The notes under the pieces were generated by a model. The model did no database searches. It was not told where the DNA came from and saw only the letters and a list, made by a program, of their open reading frames with translations. A stretch of 64,000 nucleotides of DNA from Zoogloea sp. GTDB lineage: Bacteria; Pseudomonadota; Gammaproteobacteria; Burkholderiales; Rhodocyclaceae. Made by a program: the position numbers and the translations under genes. Shown here piece after piece: positions 44,708-53,828 of the stretch (position 1 is the first letter of the stretch; the number at the start of each line of letters is the position of its first letter). The stretch spans positions 62,001 to 126,000 of the forward strand of contig NZ_JAKLLN010000007.1 of assembly GCF_023150065.1 (NCBI RefSeq). The letters are read 5' to 3'.

Positions 44708-45892
44708 TCAGATGCGCTCGAAGACAGTAGCGATACCCTGGCCACCGCCGATGCACATGGTCACCAGCGCATAGCGACCGCCGGTGCGCTGAAGCTCATA
44801 GATAGCCTTGGTTGCGATGAACGCACCGGAACAACCGACCGGGTGGCCGAGGGCAATGGCGCCGCCATTCGGGTTGGTCTTGGCGGGATCCAGGCCAAGG
44901 ACACGCATGACGGTCAGAGCCTGGGCAGCAAACGCTTCGTTCGACTCGATCACGTCCATCTGATCCAGCGTCAGGCCAGCCTTCTTGAGGGCCAGACGGG
45001 ACGCGGGGATCGGACCTTCACCCATGATGTCGTTCGGCACACCGGCGATAGCGTAGGACACCAGACGTGCCATCGGCTTGTAACCGGCATTGACAGCGGT
45101 GGAGCCGTCGGCCAGCACGAAGAAGGCAGCGCCGTCGTTGATGCCGGAAGCGTTGCCCGCGGTGACGGTACCGTCCTTCTTGAAGGCCGGCTTCATCTTG
45201 GCGAGGGACTCCATGGAGGTACCACGCTTCAGATGCTCGTCGGTATCGAACACCACGTCGCCCTTGCGGGTCTGCTTGACGATCGGAACGATCTGGGACT
45301 GGAAGTGACCGGCATCGATGGCGGCCGCAGCACGACGCTGGGACTCAACGGCAAAGGCATCCTGCTCTTCACGACTGATGCCGTGCTTGGCGGCGAGGTT
45401 CTCGGCCGTGATGCCCATGTGACCAACACCAAACGGATCGGTCAGCACGGCAACCATGCTGTCGATGGCCTTGGTGTCACCCATGCGGGCACCGGAACGC
45501 AGTGCGGGCAGAAGGTAGCTGGCCTTGGACATGACTTCGACACCACCACCGATGCCGTAATCGGCATCACCCAGCAGAATGTTCTGAGCGGTGGTAACGA
45601 TGCCCTGCAGACCGGAGGAGCACAGACGGCTCACCTGCATGGCCACGGACTCCATGGGGAGGCCAGCCTGGATCGACGCGACGCGGGAAACATAAGCGTA
45701 GCGGGAATCGGTGGGCATACAGTTGCCGACGGTGATGTAGTTGATCAGCTGCGGATCCACTCCGGAGCGGGAAACCGACTCCTTCATGACGATGCCGGCC
45801 AGCTCACTGGCGTCGAAATCAGCCAGGGCACCACCAAAAGCACCGATAGCGGAACGAACTGCACTCAATACGACTACTTCGCGACTAGCCAT
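44708..45892 (-). CDS. Acetyl-CoA acetyltransferase / beta-ketothiolase (BktB-like)
   Basis: 394-residue thiolase. The acylated nucleophile is the Cys in SRLCSSGLQG; the catalytic His is in GHPVGCSGA and the second Cys in MCIGGGQG. The sequence runs closely along BktB of Cupriavidus necator (REVVVLSAVRSAIGAFGG; the ILLGDADYGIGGGVE segment; the same C-terminus), so it may supply acetoacetyl-CoA or longer ketoacyl-CoAs for polyhydroxyalkanoate or fatty-acid breakdown. No phaB or phaC is adjacent. A strong GAGGAGG precedes the ATG. Confidence 0.93.
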   Translation of the reverse strand: MASREVVVLSAVRSAIGAFGGALADFDASELAGIVMKESVSRSGVDPQLINYITVGNCMPTDSRYAYVSRVASIQAGLPMESVAMQVSRLCSSGLQGIVTTAQNILLGDADYGIGGGVEVMSKASYLLPALRSGARMGDTKAIDSMVAVLTDPFGVGHMGITAENLAAKHGISREEQDAFAVESQRRAAAAIDAGHFQSQIVPIVKQTRKGDVVFDTDEHLKRGTSMESLAKMKPAFKKDGTVTAGNASGINDGAAFFVLADGSTAVNAGYKPMARLVSYAIAGVPNDIMGEGPIPASRLALKKAGLTLDQMDVIESNEAFAAQALTVMRVLGLDPAKTNPNGGAIALGHPVGCSGAFIATKAIYELQRTGGRYALVTMCIGGGQGIATVFERI

Positions 45893-45919
45893 CTGTATTC
45901 CTCCTCAGAATTATTACGA

Positions 45920-46852
45920 TTAATTACCAACCCAACCCGCGATACCCAAGAGCGCCAGCAGCAACATCACCAGCACCAGGGTTCTCCAGATCAGGCCGAT
46001 AGTGCTCTGCATGAAATCGGCATCGGCATCATCACCGACCCCCATTTCCGGTCGCTCTACGACTTCTCCCGACTCATGGATCGGCATGCCAAGCCGAACA
46101 CCCAAGGCGCCGCCGCCACTGGCAAGCAGTATACCGGAAGCCTTGTCCTTCCATTGGTTGGCTTGGGCCCGCCAGCAGTACACGCCATCCTCGAAGTCAC
46201 CGACCACGGAAAACGCTGCCGCAGTCAGACGCACGGGGAGCCAGTCAAGCATGGCAAAGGCGCGGGACGGGAAGTCACCAAACGCACCAAAATCCGGATC
46301 AAGTCGCCGCTGACGGCCCCACTCTTCGTCGAGGAAACGGGCCAACCGGTAGAGGATGGCACCACTGGGCCCCGGCAGTATGATGAACCAGAAGGCCACG
46401 CCGAATACATTGCGATGGGAGGCCACAAGAGCCTCCTCGATGGCGAGACGCGCCACTTCGCTGGAGCTCGAGTCGTCATGACGACGTCCGCGCCACTCGC
46501 CGAGCAGTTGCCGTGCGCGCGGAATTTCCCCCATGCGCAACGCGAGCTGGATATCCGTGAAAAAGTGGCTGACCTGACGAAAGCCCATGGTCAGATAGAG
46601 AATGAGGATATTGAAGAGCACCCCGAGAACGGGGCTGACGTGCCACAGCACGAAATACACCAGTGCCGAACCGAAGCACGTGGCCAGGATGGCTACCCAC
46701 CAGGCAACGGCACCATGGCGTGACTCCCCGTCATTGAAACGATCTTCCAGGAAACGGGCAAAAACCTTCAGGGGAGCCTGAACAAAACGTGCGACAGGCA
46801 GCGGGCGAAGTTGCTCCAGAAGGAGTGCGACGATCAGCGAAAACAGGGTCAT
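45920..46852 (-). CDS. CobD/CbiB-like membrane protein (AmpE-related)
   Basis: 310 residues with four to five hydrophobic segments (N-terminal MTLFSLIVALLLEQLRPLP, two around residues 47-90, one near 150-170 and the C-terminal LVLVMLLLALLGIAG). It resembles the CobD/CbiB and AmpE family, seen in many betaproteobacteria outside cobalamin operons. The lack of cobalamin genes nearby makes an aminopropanol-phosphate role doubtful. It sits 27 bases upstream of the thiolase gene. Confidence 0.7.
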   Translation of the reverse strand: MTLFSLIVALLLEQLRPLPVARFVQAPLKVFARFLEDRFNDGESRHGAVAWWVAILATCFGSALVYFVLWHVSPVLGVLFNILILYLTMGFRQVSHFFTDIQLALRMGEIPRARQLLGEWRGRRHDDSSSSEVARLAIEEALVASHRNVFGVAFWFIILPGPSGAILYRLARFLDEEWGRQRRLDPDFGAFGDFPSRAFAMLDWLPVRLTAAAFSVVGDFEDGVYCWRAQANQWKDKASGILLASGGGALGVRLGMPIHESGEVVERPEMGVGDDADADFMQSTIGLIWRTLVLVMLLLALLGIAGWVGN

Positions 46853-46944
46853 GCGACGGGGGGTCTTGAGCGACCCTCATTGTTCATTCCTATTGGGGAT
46901 GACGCAAGATACCATCAAACCAACCCATTACAAATGGCGTTCGC

Positions 46945-47550
46945 TCATCGATCCAGGAATCGTTGCAGACTCACGATCATCCCGGCGGTGGCGCCCCAGA
47001 TGAAGTAGTCGCCGTAGGGCATCGCGTAGTACTCCCGCAGCCGGCCACGCACCTCGGCCCGATGCAGCTGATGGTTGTTCACATCCAGCAGAAAGGACAA
47101 GGGCACCTCGAAAACCTCGGCAACCTCGAACTCGTCAGGCACCAACTCGAAGGGGGGTGTGACCAGCCCGACCACCGGCGTCACGTCAAAGCCGGTCCCG
47201 GTGCGATACTGGGGCAGACAGCCCAGCAATTCGATGTGCTGACGGAGCAGGCGAATCTCCTCCTCGGTCTCTCTGAGGGCTGTCTCGATCGGAGAACTGT
47301 CCTGCTCCTCGACGCGCCCGCCGGGGAAACTCACCTGCCCGGGATGGTGATGCAGGTGATCCGTACGGCGCGTCAGCAGCAAGGTAGGTTCCGGCTGGCG
47401 CAGGACGATGGGAACAAGGACCGCCGCGGGGCGCAAGGGCCCGGGGGCAATGCCGTCCTCTGCCGGCGATTCATACCCCCCTGCAGAGGAGAATTGCTGG
47501 CGCCACCAGTCTGCCGAGTGTGCGACCGAAGAATGCGGTTTGCTGTCCAT
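46945..47550 (-). CDS. Nudix hydrolase, CoA pyrophosphatase type
   Basis: 201 residues. The CoA-specific UPF0035 signature LLTRRTDHLHHHPGQVSFPGG precedes the Nudix helix ETALRETEEEI, as in NudL/YeaB and Pcd1-type enzymes that cleave coenzyme A to phosphopantetheine and 3',5'-ADP. The start follows the retropepsin stop by 11 bases on the same strand, so the two are likely cotranscribed. Confidence 0.88.
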   Translation of the reverse strand: MDSKPHSSVAHSADWWRQQFSSAGGYESPAEDGIAPGPLRPAAVLVPIVLRQPEPTLLLTRRTDHLHHHPGQVSFPGGRVEEQDSSPIETALRETEEEIRLLRQHIELLGCLPQYRTGTGFDVTPVVGLVTPPFELVPDEFEVAEVFEVPLSFLLDVNNHQLHRAEVRGRLREYYAMPYGDYFIWGATAGMIVSLQRFLDR

Positions 47551-47561
47551 TTAATCGGCTG

Positions 47562-48221
47562 TCAATAACGTTGTCGCAAGTGAAGGGCCGCGCCCTCCCG
47601 CCGCATGTCCATGCGGTTGAGAAAGCTCATGCCAAGAAGCACATAGGGCATTTCACCATCGATCACAACCCCGGGCACGTTGCGCAGCGTAAGCGTTCCA
47701 GCCCGCACCTTGTCCAGGGACACCACCCAGCCACGGACAAGTCCGTTGGCCGTCTGCATGGTTAACGGCTCACCTTTGACAAACTCGATTCCTGCCCGCA
47801 AGGCATCCGAGCGCCCCAGGGCGACAGAGGTCGCCCCGGTATCGACCAGAAACCGTACTTCAACCCCATTGACCGCGCCCGCCACATTAAAGTGGCCGCG
47901 ACTATCCCCATGAATGACAAGGGATGGCGCCCCCGCGCCGGCAGGCGTTGCGACGCTGACCGCATGTTCGCCGACCACCAGCCTGTGACGCCGACCGTCA
48001 AATTCGAGGGTCGCACCTTGCCCATCGACAGCAAGCACCCGCACCCCCTCCGTCGTACTTCCCACCCCCGCACTGCGGGGCGCACCGTTGTTGATGACGA
48101 GCAAGGCCTTGCCCGGGAAGACCCCGGCAAGAGCAACCTCGGTTGCCAGCGCAGGATTGGCTGCACAAGCCAGGATCAGACCGATAAACTGAAAGGAGCG
48201 AAAAAAACGGAAATCCCACAT
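47562..48221 (-). CDS. Retropepsin-like aspartic protease, exported
   Basis: 219 residues. MWDFRFFRSFQFIGLILACA-ANPALA looks like a signal peptide or membrane anchor. The C-terminal 120 residues are a clan AA single-domain aspartic protease with the catalytic DTGAT in VRFLVDTGATSVALG and a hydrophobic VLLGMSFLNRM motif typical of the TIGR02281-type bacterial family. Function of the family is poorly known. The ATG at 48221 was chosen from the signal peptide; it overlaps the divergent amidotransferase start, and an ATG six codons upstream is a second option. Confidence 0.82.
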   Translation of the reverse strand: MWDFRFFRSFQFIGLILACAANPALATEVALAGVFPGKALLVINNGAPRSAGVGSTTEGVRVLAVDGQGATLEFDGRRHRLVVGEHAVSVATPAGAGAPSLVIHGDSRGHFNVAGAVNGVEVRFLVDTGATSVALGRSDALRAGIEFVKGEPLTMQTANGLVRGWVVSLDKVRAGTLTLRNVPGVVIDGEMPYVLLGMSFLNRMDMRREGAALHLRQRY

Positions 48222-48930
48222 GAAACCGATAGCAGTCATTCGCCATAGCCCGACGGAAGGTCCGGGCCATTTTGCCACATTCCTGGAACGGCACTCCCGC
48301 CCCTGGACCTTGATCCGGATTGATGCGGGAGAACCTGTCCCGAGCTCCGCCGACGATTTCGCCGGGCTGTGCCTGATGGGCGGGCCGATGAGCGTCAATG
48401 ATCAGCTGGACTGGATCCCTCCCCTGCTCCAGTTGATCCGCCAGATGATGGCAGCAGACAAGCCGGTCATCGGCCATTGCCTGGGCGGGCAACTGATGAG
48501 CCGCGCCCTCGGCGGAACAGTGAGCAGGAATCCCGTCAAGGAAATCGGCTGGGGCAAGGTCAAGGTCGTCGATTCACCCGTGGCCCGCCAATGGCTTGGC
48601 GACATTCAAGGCTTCGAGAGCTTCCACTGGCACGGCGAAACCTTCTCGATTCCCGAGGGCGCTACACGAATTCTGGAGAGCGCAGTCTGCGCCAATCAGG
48701 CTTTCGTACTCGGCAAACATCTCGGCATGCAGTGCCACGTGGAGATGAAACGGGAAATGGTGGAGGCTTGGTGCGAGAGCGGCGCCGAAGAAATCAGGGA
48801 CGCCAGCCCCGCCGATACCGTCCAGACTCCTGCCGAGATGGCCATCGACATCGACCGACGACTCGCCACCCTGAGCAAGCATGCGGAAGTGCTGTACACG
48901 AGGTGGCTTCAGGGCCTTCCAGCGGCCTGA
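48220..48930 (+). CDS. Class I glutamine amidotransferase-like protein
   Basis: 236 residues. The glutaminase triad can be seen: Cys87 in IGHCLGGQL, a His in FHWHGETF or, more likely, CHVEM near the C-terminus, and Glu in the same CHVEM. It resembles stand-alone GMP-synthase-type amidotransferases whose substrates are mostly unknown. A GGA lies 8 bases before the ATG and a better AAAGGAG about 21 bases before. It is divergent from the retropepsin gene, with the two ATGs overlapping in CATG. Confidence 0.85.
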   Translation: MKPIAVIRHSPTEGPGHFATFLERHSRPWTLIRIDAGEPVPSSADDFAGLCLMGGPMSVNDQLDWIPPLLQLIRQMMAADKPVIGHCLGGQLMSRALGGTVSRNPVKEIGWGKVKVVDSPVARQWLGDIQGFESFHWHGETFSIPEGATRILESAVCANQAFVLGKHLGMQCHVEMKREMVEAWCESGAEEIRDASPADTVQTPAEMAIDIDRRLATLSKHAEVLYTRWLQGLPAA

Positions 48931-48932
48931 TA

Positions 48933-48966
48933 CGAAAAGGGCCAGCACTCAAGGCTGGCCCTTCGT
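48933..48966. terminator. Bidirectional terminator between the amidotransferase and yjfB-like genes
   Basis: AAGGGCCAGC and GCTGGCCCTT form a 10-bp perfect stem around ACTCAAG. Flanking A- and T-rich tracts are short, so efficiency is uncertain. It serves convergent genes. Confidence 0.75.
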
Positions 48967-48989
48967 ATGCATCTGAAAAACAATGCCGT

Positions 48990-49178
48990 TCAGGCGTAAG
49001 TATCGACCGACCGCCCGACCGTTGCCGTGGGATCGGGCACCGAGGCCGGCTGCGGCAGCGACGCAATCATCTGAGCGGCCATGGCCTGCTGCTGATCCAG
49101 CGTCTTGCGCAGCATCGCAACGGACACTGCGTCCTGGGTCTGCACCTGGGAAGTCGACGCCGCCGACGAGATATTCAT
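48990..49178 (-). CDS. YjfB-like putative motility protein
   Basis: 62 residues starting MNISSAASTSQVQTQDAVSVAM. The pattern, with VAMLRKTLDQQQAMAAQMIASLP in the middle (seen as LRKTLDQQQ), matches small YjfB-type proteins described as putative motility proteins. No signal peptide or membrane helix. It starts 4 bases after yajQ ends, which suggests cotranscription; the ribosome site is weak. Confidence 0.65.
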   Translation of the reverse strand: MNISSAASTSQVQTQDAVSVAMLRKTLDQQQAMAAQMIASLPQPASVPDPTATVGRSVDTYA

Positions 49179-49182
49179 CTTT

Positions 49183-49668
49183 TCAGTCCCTGAAATTGCC
49201 GTACTGCAGCGGGAAGTCCGTGATGTCCTTGCGCACCAGAGCGATGCACTCCTGAAGGAGATCCCGCTTGGCACCGGAAACACGGACAGCCTCACCCTGA
49301 ATGGATGCCTGAACCTTGAGCTTGCTGTCCTTGATGAGCTTGACGATCTTCTTGGACTGCTCCTGTTCGATCCCCACTCTGACGGTGAGTTCCTGCTTCA
49401 CTTTGTTGCCGCTCACCTTTTGCACGTCCCCGTGCTTGAGGCAGCGCACATCGATTTTCTTGGCAGTCATTTCAGGCAACAGGATCGCCAGCATCTGCTC
49501 CAACTGAAAATCACTGTCGGCATGCAACGTCAGCAACTTCTCCGCCTGCTCGACCCGGGCATCAGTCCCCTTGAAGTCGTAACGCCCGGTGATCTTGCGG
49601 TTGGCCCCTTCAACGGCGTTGCGCAATGCAACCATATCGACTTCGGAGGTAATGTCGAATGACGGCAT
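49183..49668 (-). CDS. yajQ: YajQ family nucleotide-binding protein
   Basis: 161 residues, normal for YajQ/UPF0234. It begins [22 protein letters not shown] and has [12 protein letters not shown] and the C-terminal [11 protein letters not shown]. YajQ homologues bind RNA-like ligands, and some in Xanthomonas and Pseudomonas bind c-di-GMP. GGGAG precedes the ATG. Upstream lies ppnP, 13 bases away. Confidence 0.95.
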   Translation of the reverse strand: MPSFDITSEVDMVALRNAVEGANRKITGRYDFKGTDARVEQAEKLLTLHADSDFQLEQMLAILLPEMTAKKIDVRCLKHGDVQKVSGNKVKQELTVRVGIEQEQSKKIVKLIKDSKLKVQASIQGEAVRVSGAKRDLLQECIALVRKDITDFPLQYGNFRD

Positions 49669-49681
49669 GGCAGGCTCCCGA

Positions 49682-50005
49682 TCAGGCGAAGTGGCAGACG
49701 TAGTGATAGGCCTCGCCCGTCACTTCGATATCGAAACTGGAATTGCCCGGCACGTTGAAGGACTCGCCTGCGGCGTAGGTCTTCCATTCGGACTCACCCT
49801 TCAGACGAACGCGGCAGCTGCCGGCCACACCTTCCATGATCTCGGGCACACCGGTGTTGAAGGTGAGGGTGGACGGGAGGATGACGCCCACCGACTTGCG
49901 TACGCCGTCGGCCAGAATGACCGTGTGGCTCACGCACTTGCCGTCAAAATAAACGTTGGCTTTCTTGACGACGGACACGCCGTCGAACTGAATTTCCTGA
50001 GTCAT
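49682..50005 (-). CDS. ppnP: PpnP, pyrimidine/purine nucleoside phosphorylase
   Basis: 107 residues, single cupin domain (formerly DUF1255/YaiE). The tail [18 protein letters not shown] and [10 protein letters not shown] is diagnostic. The enzyme cleaves several nucleosides with phosphate to base and ribose 1-phosphate. Slightly longer than E. coli PpnP (94). Confidence 0.92.
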   Translation of the reverse strand: MTQEIQFDGVSVVKKANVYFDGKCVSHTVILADGVRKSVGVILPSTLTFNTGVPEIMEGVAGSCRVRLKGESEWKTYAAGESFNVPGNSSFDIEVTGEAYHYVCHFA

Positions 50006-50025
50006 GTTCAGATCACTTCCTAAAT

Positions 50026-50259
50026 TTATTCGATACCCAGCAGACGCTGGATGATGCCCTTGGCCATGAAGCCGATAAAACCGACACCAAGCCCCACGAA
50101 CATCCAGATCGCACCATACTTGCCCGCCTTGGACTCCCAGGCAAGCTGGCCGATGATGAAAATCATGTAGGCAATCAGGCCTCCGACGCAGACCTGGAGA
50201 GAAATCTCCTCGAACTCTGCGACGGTCAGCCCGAAAAACAGGGGTGCGGTGGGATCCAT
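50026..50259 (-). CDS. DUF2788 family small membrane protein
   Basis: 77 residues with two membrane helices (about 22-42 and 50-68; [17 protein letters not shown] and [17 protein letters not shown]). It matches DUF2788, a beta/gammaproteobacterial family of unknown function. The ATG at 50259 is preferred over a TTG three codons upstream that abuts the argG stop. It starts 9 bases after argG, so readthrough from the arg genes is likely. Confidence 0.8.
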   Translation of the reverse strand: MDPTAPLFFGLTVAEFEEISLQVCVGGLIAYMIFIIGQLAWESKAGKYGAIWMFVGLGVGFIGFMAKGIIQRLLGIE

Positions 50260-50268
50260 GCCGCTCAA

Positions 50269-51498
50269 TCAGCCCCGCTTGTTCCTGGCATTTGCAGCAA
50301 TCCGCATGCGCAGGGCGTTGAGGCGGATGAAACCGTGGGCGTCCTTCTGGTTGTACGCCCCTTGATCATCCTCGAAAGTGGCAATGGTCGGGTCGAACAG
50401 GGAGTCGGTCTTCGAATCCCGGGCCACGACGATCACGTTGCCCTTGTACAGCTTGATACGCACCCAGCCATTGACCGTGAGCTGGGTCTGGTCGATCAGC
50501 GCCTGCAGGGCGAGCCGCTCGGGAGACCACCAGTAGCCGGTGTAGATCATGCTGGCGTAACGCGGCATCAGGTCGTCCTTGAGGTGGGCGACTTCGCGGT
50601 CCAGGGTGATGGATTCGATGGCACGGTGGGCGCGCAGCAGGATGGAACCGCCCGGGGTTTCGTAACAGCCGCGGGACTTCATGCCCACGTAGCGGTTCTC
50701 CACCAAATCAAGACGACCGATGCCGTGCTTGCCACCCAGCTCGTTGAGCTTGGCCAGCAGCTCGTGCGGCTTCATGCGGGTTCCGTTGATCGAGACCAGG
50801 TCACCCTTCTCGAACTCCAGATCGACGTACTCGGCAGCATCGGGCGCAGCCTCCGGAGAGACCGTCCAGCGCCACATGGACTCCTCGGCCTCGGCAGCCG
50901 GATCTTCCAGGTGACGGCCTTCGAAGGAGATGTGGAGCAGATTGGCATCCATGGAATACGGGGAGCCACCCTGCTTGTGCTTCATCTCGATGGGAATGCC
51001 ATTCTTTTCGGCATAGGCCAGCAGCTTCTCGCGGGACAGCAGATCCCACTCACGCCACGGGGCAATGACCTTCACACCCGGCATAAGGGCGTAATAACCG
51101 AGTTCGAAACGGACCTGGTCGTTGCCTTTGCCGGTTGCGCCGTGGGAGACGGCATCCGCCCCGGTCTGACGGGCAATCTCGATCTGGCGCTTGGCGATCA
51201 ACGGGCGGGCGATCGACGTACCGAGCAGGTACTCACCCTCATAAACCGTGTTGCAGCGGAACATCGGGAACACGAAGTCACGGACAAACTCTTCACGAAG
51301 ATCGTCGATGAAGATGTTCTCGGGCTTGATGCCAAACTGCAGTGCCTTGGCACGGGCCGGCTCGAGCTCCTCGCCTTGCCCCAGGTCGGCCGTGAAAGTG
51401 ACCACTTCACACTGATAGGTGTCCTGCAACCACTTGAGGATCACCGAGGTGTCCAGCCCGCCCGAATAGGCGAGCACCGCCTTCTTTACGTCGCTCAT
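50269..51498 (-). CDS. argG: Argininosuccinate synthase
   Basis: 409 residues. It condenses citrulline and aspartate using ATP in arginine synthesis. It has the PP-motif [15 protein letters not shown] at the start, then [21 protein letters not shown] (split motif GATGKGNDQ), and [13 protein letters not shown]. The start lies 49 bases after the argF stop. Third gene of argD-argF-argG. Confidence 0.98.
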   Translation of the reverse strand: MSDVKKAVLAYSGGLDTSVILKWLQDTYQCEVVTFTADLGQGEELEPARAKALQFGIKPENIFIDDLREEFVRDFVFPMFRCNTVYEGEYLLGTSIARPLIAKRQIEIARQTGADAVSHGATGKGNDQVRFELGYYALMPGVKVIAPWREWDLLSREKLLAYAEKNGIPIEMKHKQGGSPYSMDANLLHISFEGRHLEDPAAEAEESMWRWTVSPEAAPDAAEYVDLEFEKGDLVSINGTRMKPHELLAKLNELGGKHGIGRLDLVENRYVGMKSRGCYETPGGSILLRAHRAIESITLDREVAHLKDDLMPRYASMIYTGYWWSPERLALQALIDQTQLTVNGWVRIKLYKGNVIVVARDSKTDSLFDPTIATFEDDQGAYNQKDAHGFIRLNALRMRIAANARNKRG

Positions 51499-51547
51499 GT
51501 CCCGCTTTCCGAAAATGAGTAAATGTTTCTGAAATCAATAGACTGCG

Positions 51548-52480
51548 TCAGGCGCAGTCACCGTCGATCTTGCCGAGGAGAAGAAACTCCATCAGCGCCT
51601 TCTGTACATGCAGGCGGTTCTCCGCCTCGTCCCAGACGACCGACTGGGGGCCGTCGATGACTTCGGCCGAAACCTCTTCACCCCGATGGGCTGGCAGGCA
51701 GTGCATGAAAACGGCGCCCGGATTGGCCACCTTCATCATGTCCGCGTCCACCTGCCAGTCGGCAAAGTCACGCATCCGCTCTTCGTTCTCGGCCTCGAAA
51801 CCCATGCTGGTCCATACGTCAGTGGTGACCAGATCGGCACCACGACACGCCTCCATCGGATCATCGAGCTGCACGAAATTTCCGGTGCCATACAAGCCGG
51901 CCCGTTCCGGCTCAACCTCGTAACCCGGCGGCGTCGAAACACGCACCTGAAAATCGAGTACTTCGGCAGCCTGCAGCCAGGTGTTGCACACGTTGTTGGA
52001 ATCCCCAACCCACGCCACCGTCTTGCCCTGGATGGGCCCGCGATGCTCGATGAAGGTGAAGATGTCGGCGAGGATCTGGCAGGGGTGGTACTCGTTGGTC
52101 AGGCCATTGATCACAGGCACACGGGAATACTCGGCAAAGCGCTCGATGATCGACTGCTCGAAGGTACGGATCATCACGATGTCGCTCATCCGCGAGATCA
52201 CCTGGGCCGCATCCTCTACAGGCTCGCCGCGCCCCAGCTGGGAATCACGGGTATTGAGATAGATGGCCGAACCGCCAAGCTGCTGCATGCCCGCCTCGAA
52301 AGACAGTCGCGTGCGCGTGCTCGCCTTCTCGAAGATCATCACCAACGTTCGATCGAACAGGGGATGATGGGGTTCATAGCGCTTGAACCTGTCTTTTATC
52401 CAGCGCGTGCGGGAAAAAAGATAGTCGTACTCGGCGCGAGAGAAGTCTTTGAACTGTAAGTAGTGTCTCGGTGCGTTCAT
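51548..52480 (-). CDS. argF: Ornithine carbamoyltransferase
   Basis: 310 residues. Carbamoyl-phosphate motif FEKASTRTRLSFE and the ornithine-binding FMHCLPAHRGEEV are intact; WVGDSNNVCNTW is also typical. It forms citrulline from ornithine. It starts 15 bases after argD. Confidence 0.98.
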   Translation of the reverse strand: MNAPRHYLQFKDFSRAEYDYLFSRTRWIKDRFKRYEPHHPLFDRTLVMIFEKASTRTRLSFEAGMQQLGGSAIYLNTRDSQLGRGEPVEDAAQVISRMSDIVMIRTFEQSIIERFAEYSRVPVINGLTNEYHPCQILADIFTFIEHRGPIQGKTVAWVGDSNNVCNTWLQAAEVLDFQVRVSTPPGYEVEPERAGLYGTGNFVQLDDPMEACRGADLVTTDVWTSMGFEAENEERMRDFADWQVDADMMKVANPGAVFMHCLPAHRGEEVSAEVIDGPQSVVWDEAENRLHVQKALMEFLLLGKIDGDCA

Positions 52481-52495
52481 GGCACTCGTTCTTGG

Positions 52496-53671
52496 TTATT
52501 GTGCTGCGAGAAATTTCCTGATCAGCGCCGCCAGTCCCTCCACCAGCGTCGCAGCATCTGCGGTGCTGAAATTCAGCGGCGGCAGAAGGCGGACAACCCT
52601 GTCCGCGGTCACATTGATCAGGAAGCCGGCTTCCAGGGCCTGGGTCACGAGGGCACCGCAGGGGCGGTCGAGCTCGATACCTATCATCAGGCCGGCGCCG
52701 CGGATATCCACCACGCCACCGACCCCTTCCAGTGCCCTGGCAAGCGTACTGCGAATCAGACCACCCACAACAAGTGCGTTGGACAACAAACCGTCGTCCT
52801 CGACGACCGCAAGCGTGGTCAGTGCTGCGGCACAGGCCAGAGGATTGCCACCAAAGGTGGAGCCGTGATTACCCGGCTTGAAGGTGCCCGTGGCACGCCC
52901 TGCAGCCAGACATGCACCGATGGGCACACCGGAACCCAGCCCCTTGGCCAGGGTCATCACATCAGGCTTTACACCCGCGTTCTGATGCCCGAACCATTTT
53001 CCGGTACGCCCGATGCCACACTGCACTTCATCGAACATCAGGAGCCACTGGCGCTCGTCGCACAGGGCGCGCAGAGCCTGCAGGTAAGCCTGATGGGCAA
53101 CCCGTATACCGCCCTCCCCCTGTACCGGCTCGACCAGGATCGCGACGATGTCATCACGGCCGGCGACCGCCGCTTCAAGGGCAGACAGGTCATCGAAGGG
53201 GACGCGCACGAACCCGCCAACAAGGGGCTCGAACCCCACCTGGACCTTCTTGTTCCCCGTTGCTGACAGAGTCGCCAGGGTACGCCCATGAAAGGACTGT
53301 TCCATGACCACGATGGCCGGCTCGGCAATGCCTCGACCATGCCCATGCAGACGGGCCAGCTTGATCGCAGCCTCATTGGCCTCGGCGCCGGAGTTGCAGA
53401 AAAAGACTTCGTCCATTCCCGCCAGTTCGGCCAGTTTGTCCGAGAGGGATTCCTGCAGGGGAATACCGTAGAGATTCGAGGTATGGATGACGCGGGCGGC
53501 CTGCTCGGCCACCGCCTTCACGAGTCGGGGATGGTTGTGCCCAAGCGTGGTCACGGCAATGCCGGAGAGCGCGTCCAGATAACGCTTGCCCGCGAGATCA
53601 AACAGCCAAGAGCCTTCTCCGTGGCTGAAGGCCACAGGAAGCCGCCCGTAGGTGTTCATCAAATGAGACAT
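52496..53671 (-). CDS. argD: Acetylornithine aminotransferase
   Basis: 391-residue class III PLP aminotransferase. It carries FCNSGAEANEAAIKLAR, FDEVQCGIGRTG and the PLP lysine in TLAKGLGSGVP. It forms N-acetylornithine, and may also act as succinyldiaminopimelate aminotransferase. The ribosome site is AAGG eight bases upstream. It is the first arg gene of the run; the 157-base upstream gap contains hairpins and a short open frame described separately. Confidence 0.95.
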   Translation of the reverse strand: MSHLMNTYGRLPVAFSHGEGSWLFDLAGKRYLDALSGIAVTTLGHNHPRLVKAVAEQAARVIHTSNLYGIPLQESLSDKLAELAGMDEVFFCNSGAEANEAAIKLARLHGHGRGIAEPAIVVMEQSFHGRTLATLSATGNKKVQVGFEPLVGGFVRVPFDDLSALEAAVAGRDDIVAILVEPVQGEGGIRVAHQAYLQALRALCDERQWLLMFDEVQCGIGRTGKWFGHQNAGVKPDVMTLAKGLGSGVPIGACLAAGRATGTFKPGNHGSTFGGNPLACAAALTTLAVVEDDGLLSNALVVGGLIRSTLARALEGVGGVVDIRGAGLMIGIELDRPCGALVTQALEAGFLINVTADRVVRLLPPLNFSTADAATLVEGLAALIRKFLAAQ

Positions 53672-53784
53672 GGAGAACCTTGTTTCGTTGATCCTCCCTG
53701 GCCTTGGCGCCTGCGCGGCCCAAGCGCCAGAAAGGCGAAACGGCGACTTTCGCCGCCGTTTGGTACATAAATACTGCCTGCCAT
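53659..53784 (-). other. Possible arginine-rich leader ORF and hairpins ahead of argD
   Basis: A 41-codon ATG open frame ends with TGA inside the argD start region (argD ATG at 53671). It has Arg14-Arg15 and Arg24-Arg25-Arg26. The same DNA folds into a hairpin with arms AAACGGCG / CGCCGTTT (53739-53762 region) and a second with arms TGGCGC / GCGCCA. A -10-like TACAAT lies about 25 bases before the ATG. No ribosome site is evident, so translation is unproven. Confidence 0.3.
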
Positions 53785-53828
53785 GCTAATCCAAAACCAT
53801 CAGATTGTACAGGCAGCCCCTCCGCGCC

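Noticed and set aside
44708-45892. Cys in GHPVGCSG of the thiolase taken as an unusual active-site change
   Set aside because: FadA-type thiolases commonly have GHPLGCSG or similar; the catalytic His is kept.
50400-50430. tRNA T-arm-like TTCGAATCCC sequence
   Set aside because: It lies within the argG coding frame and has no matching acceptor or anticodon stems.
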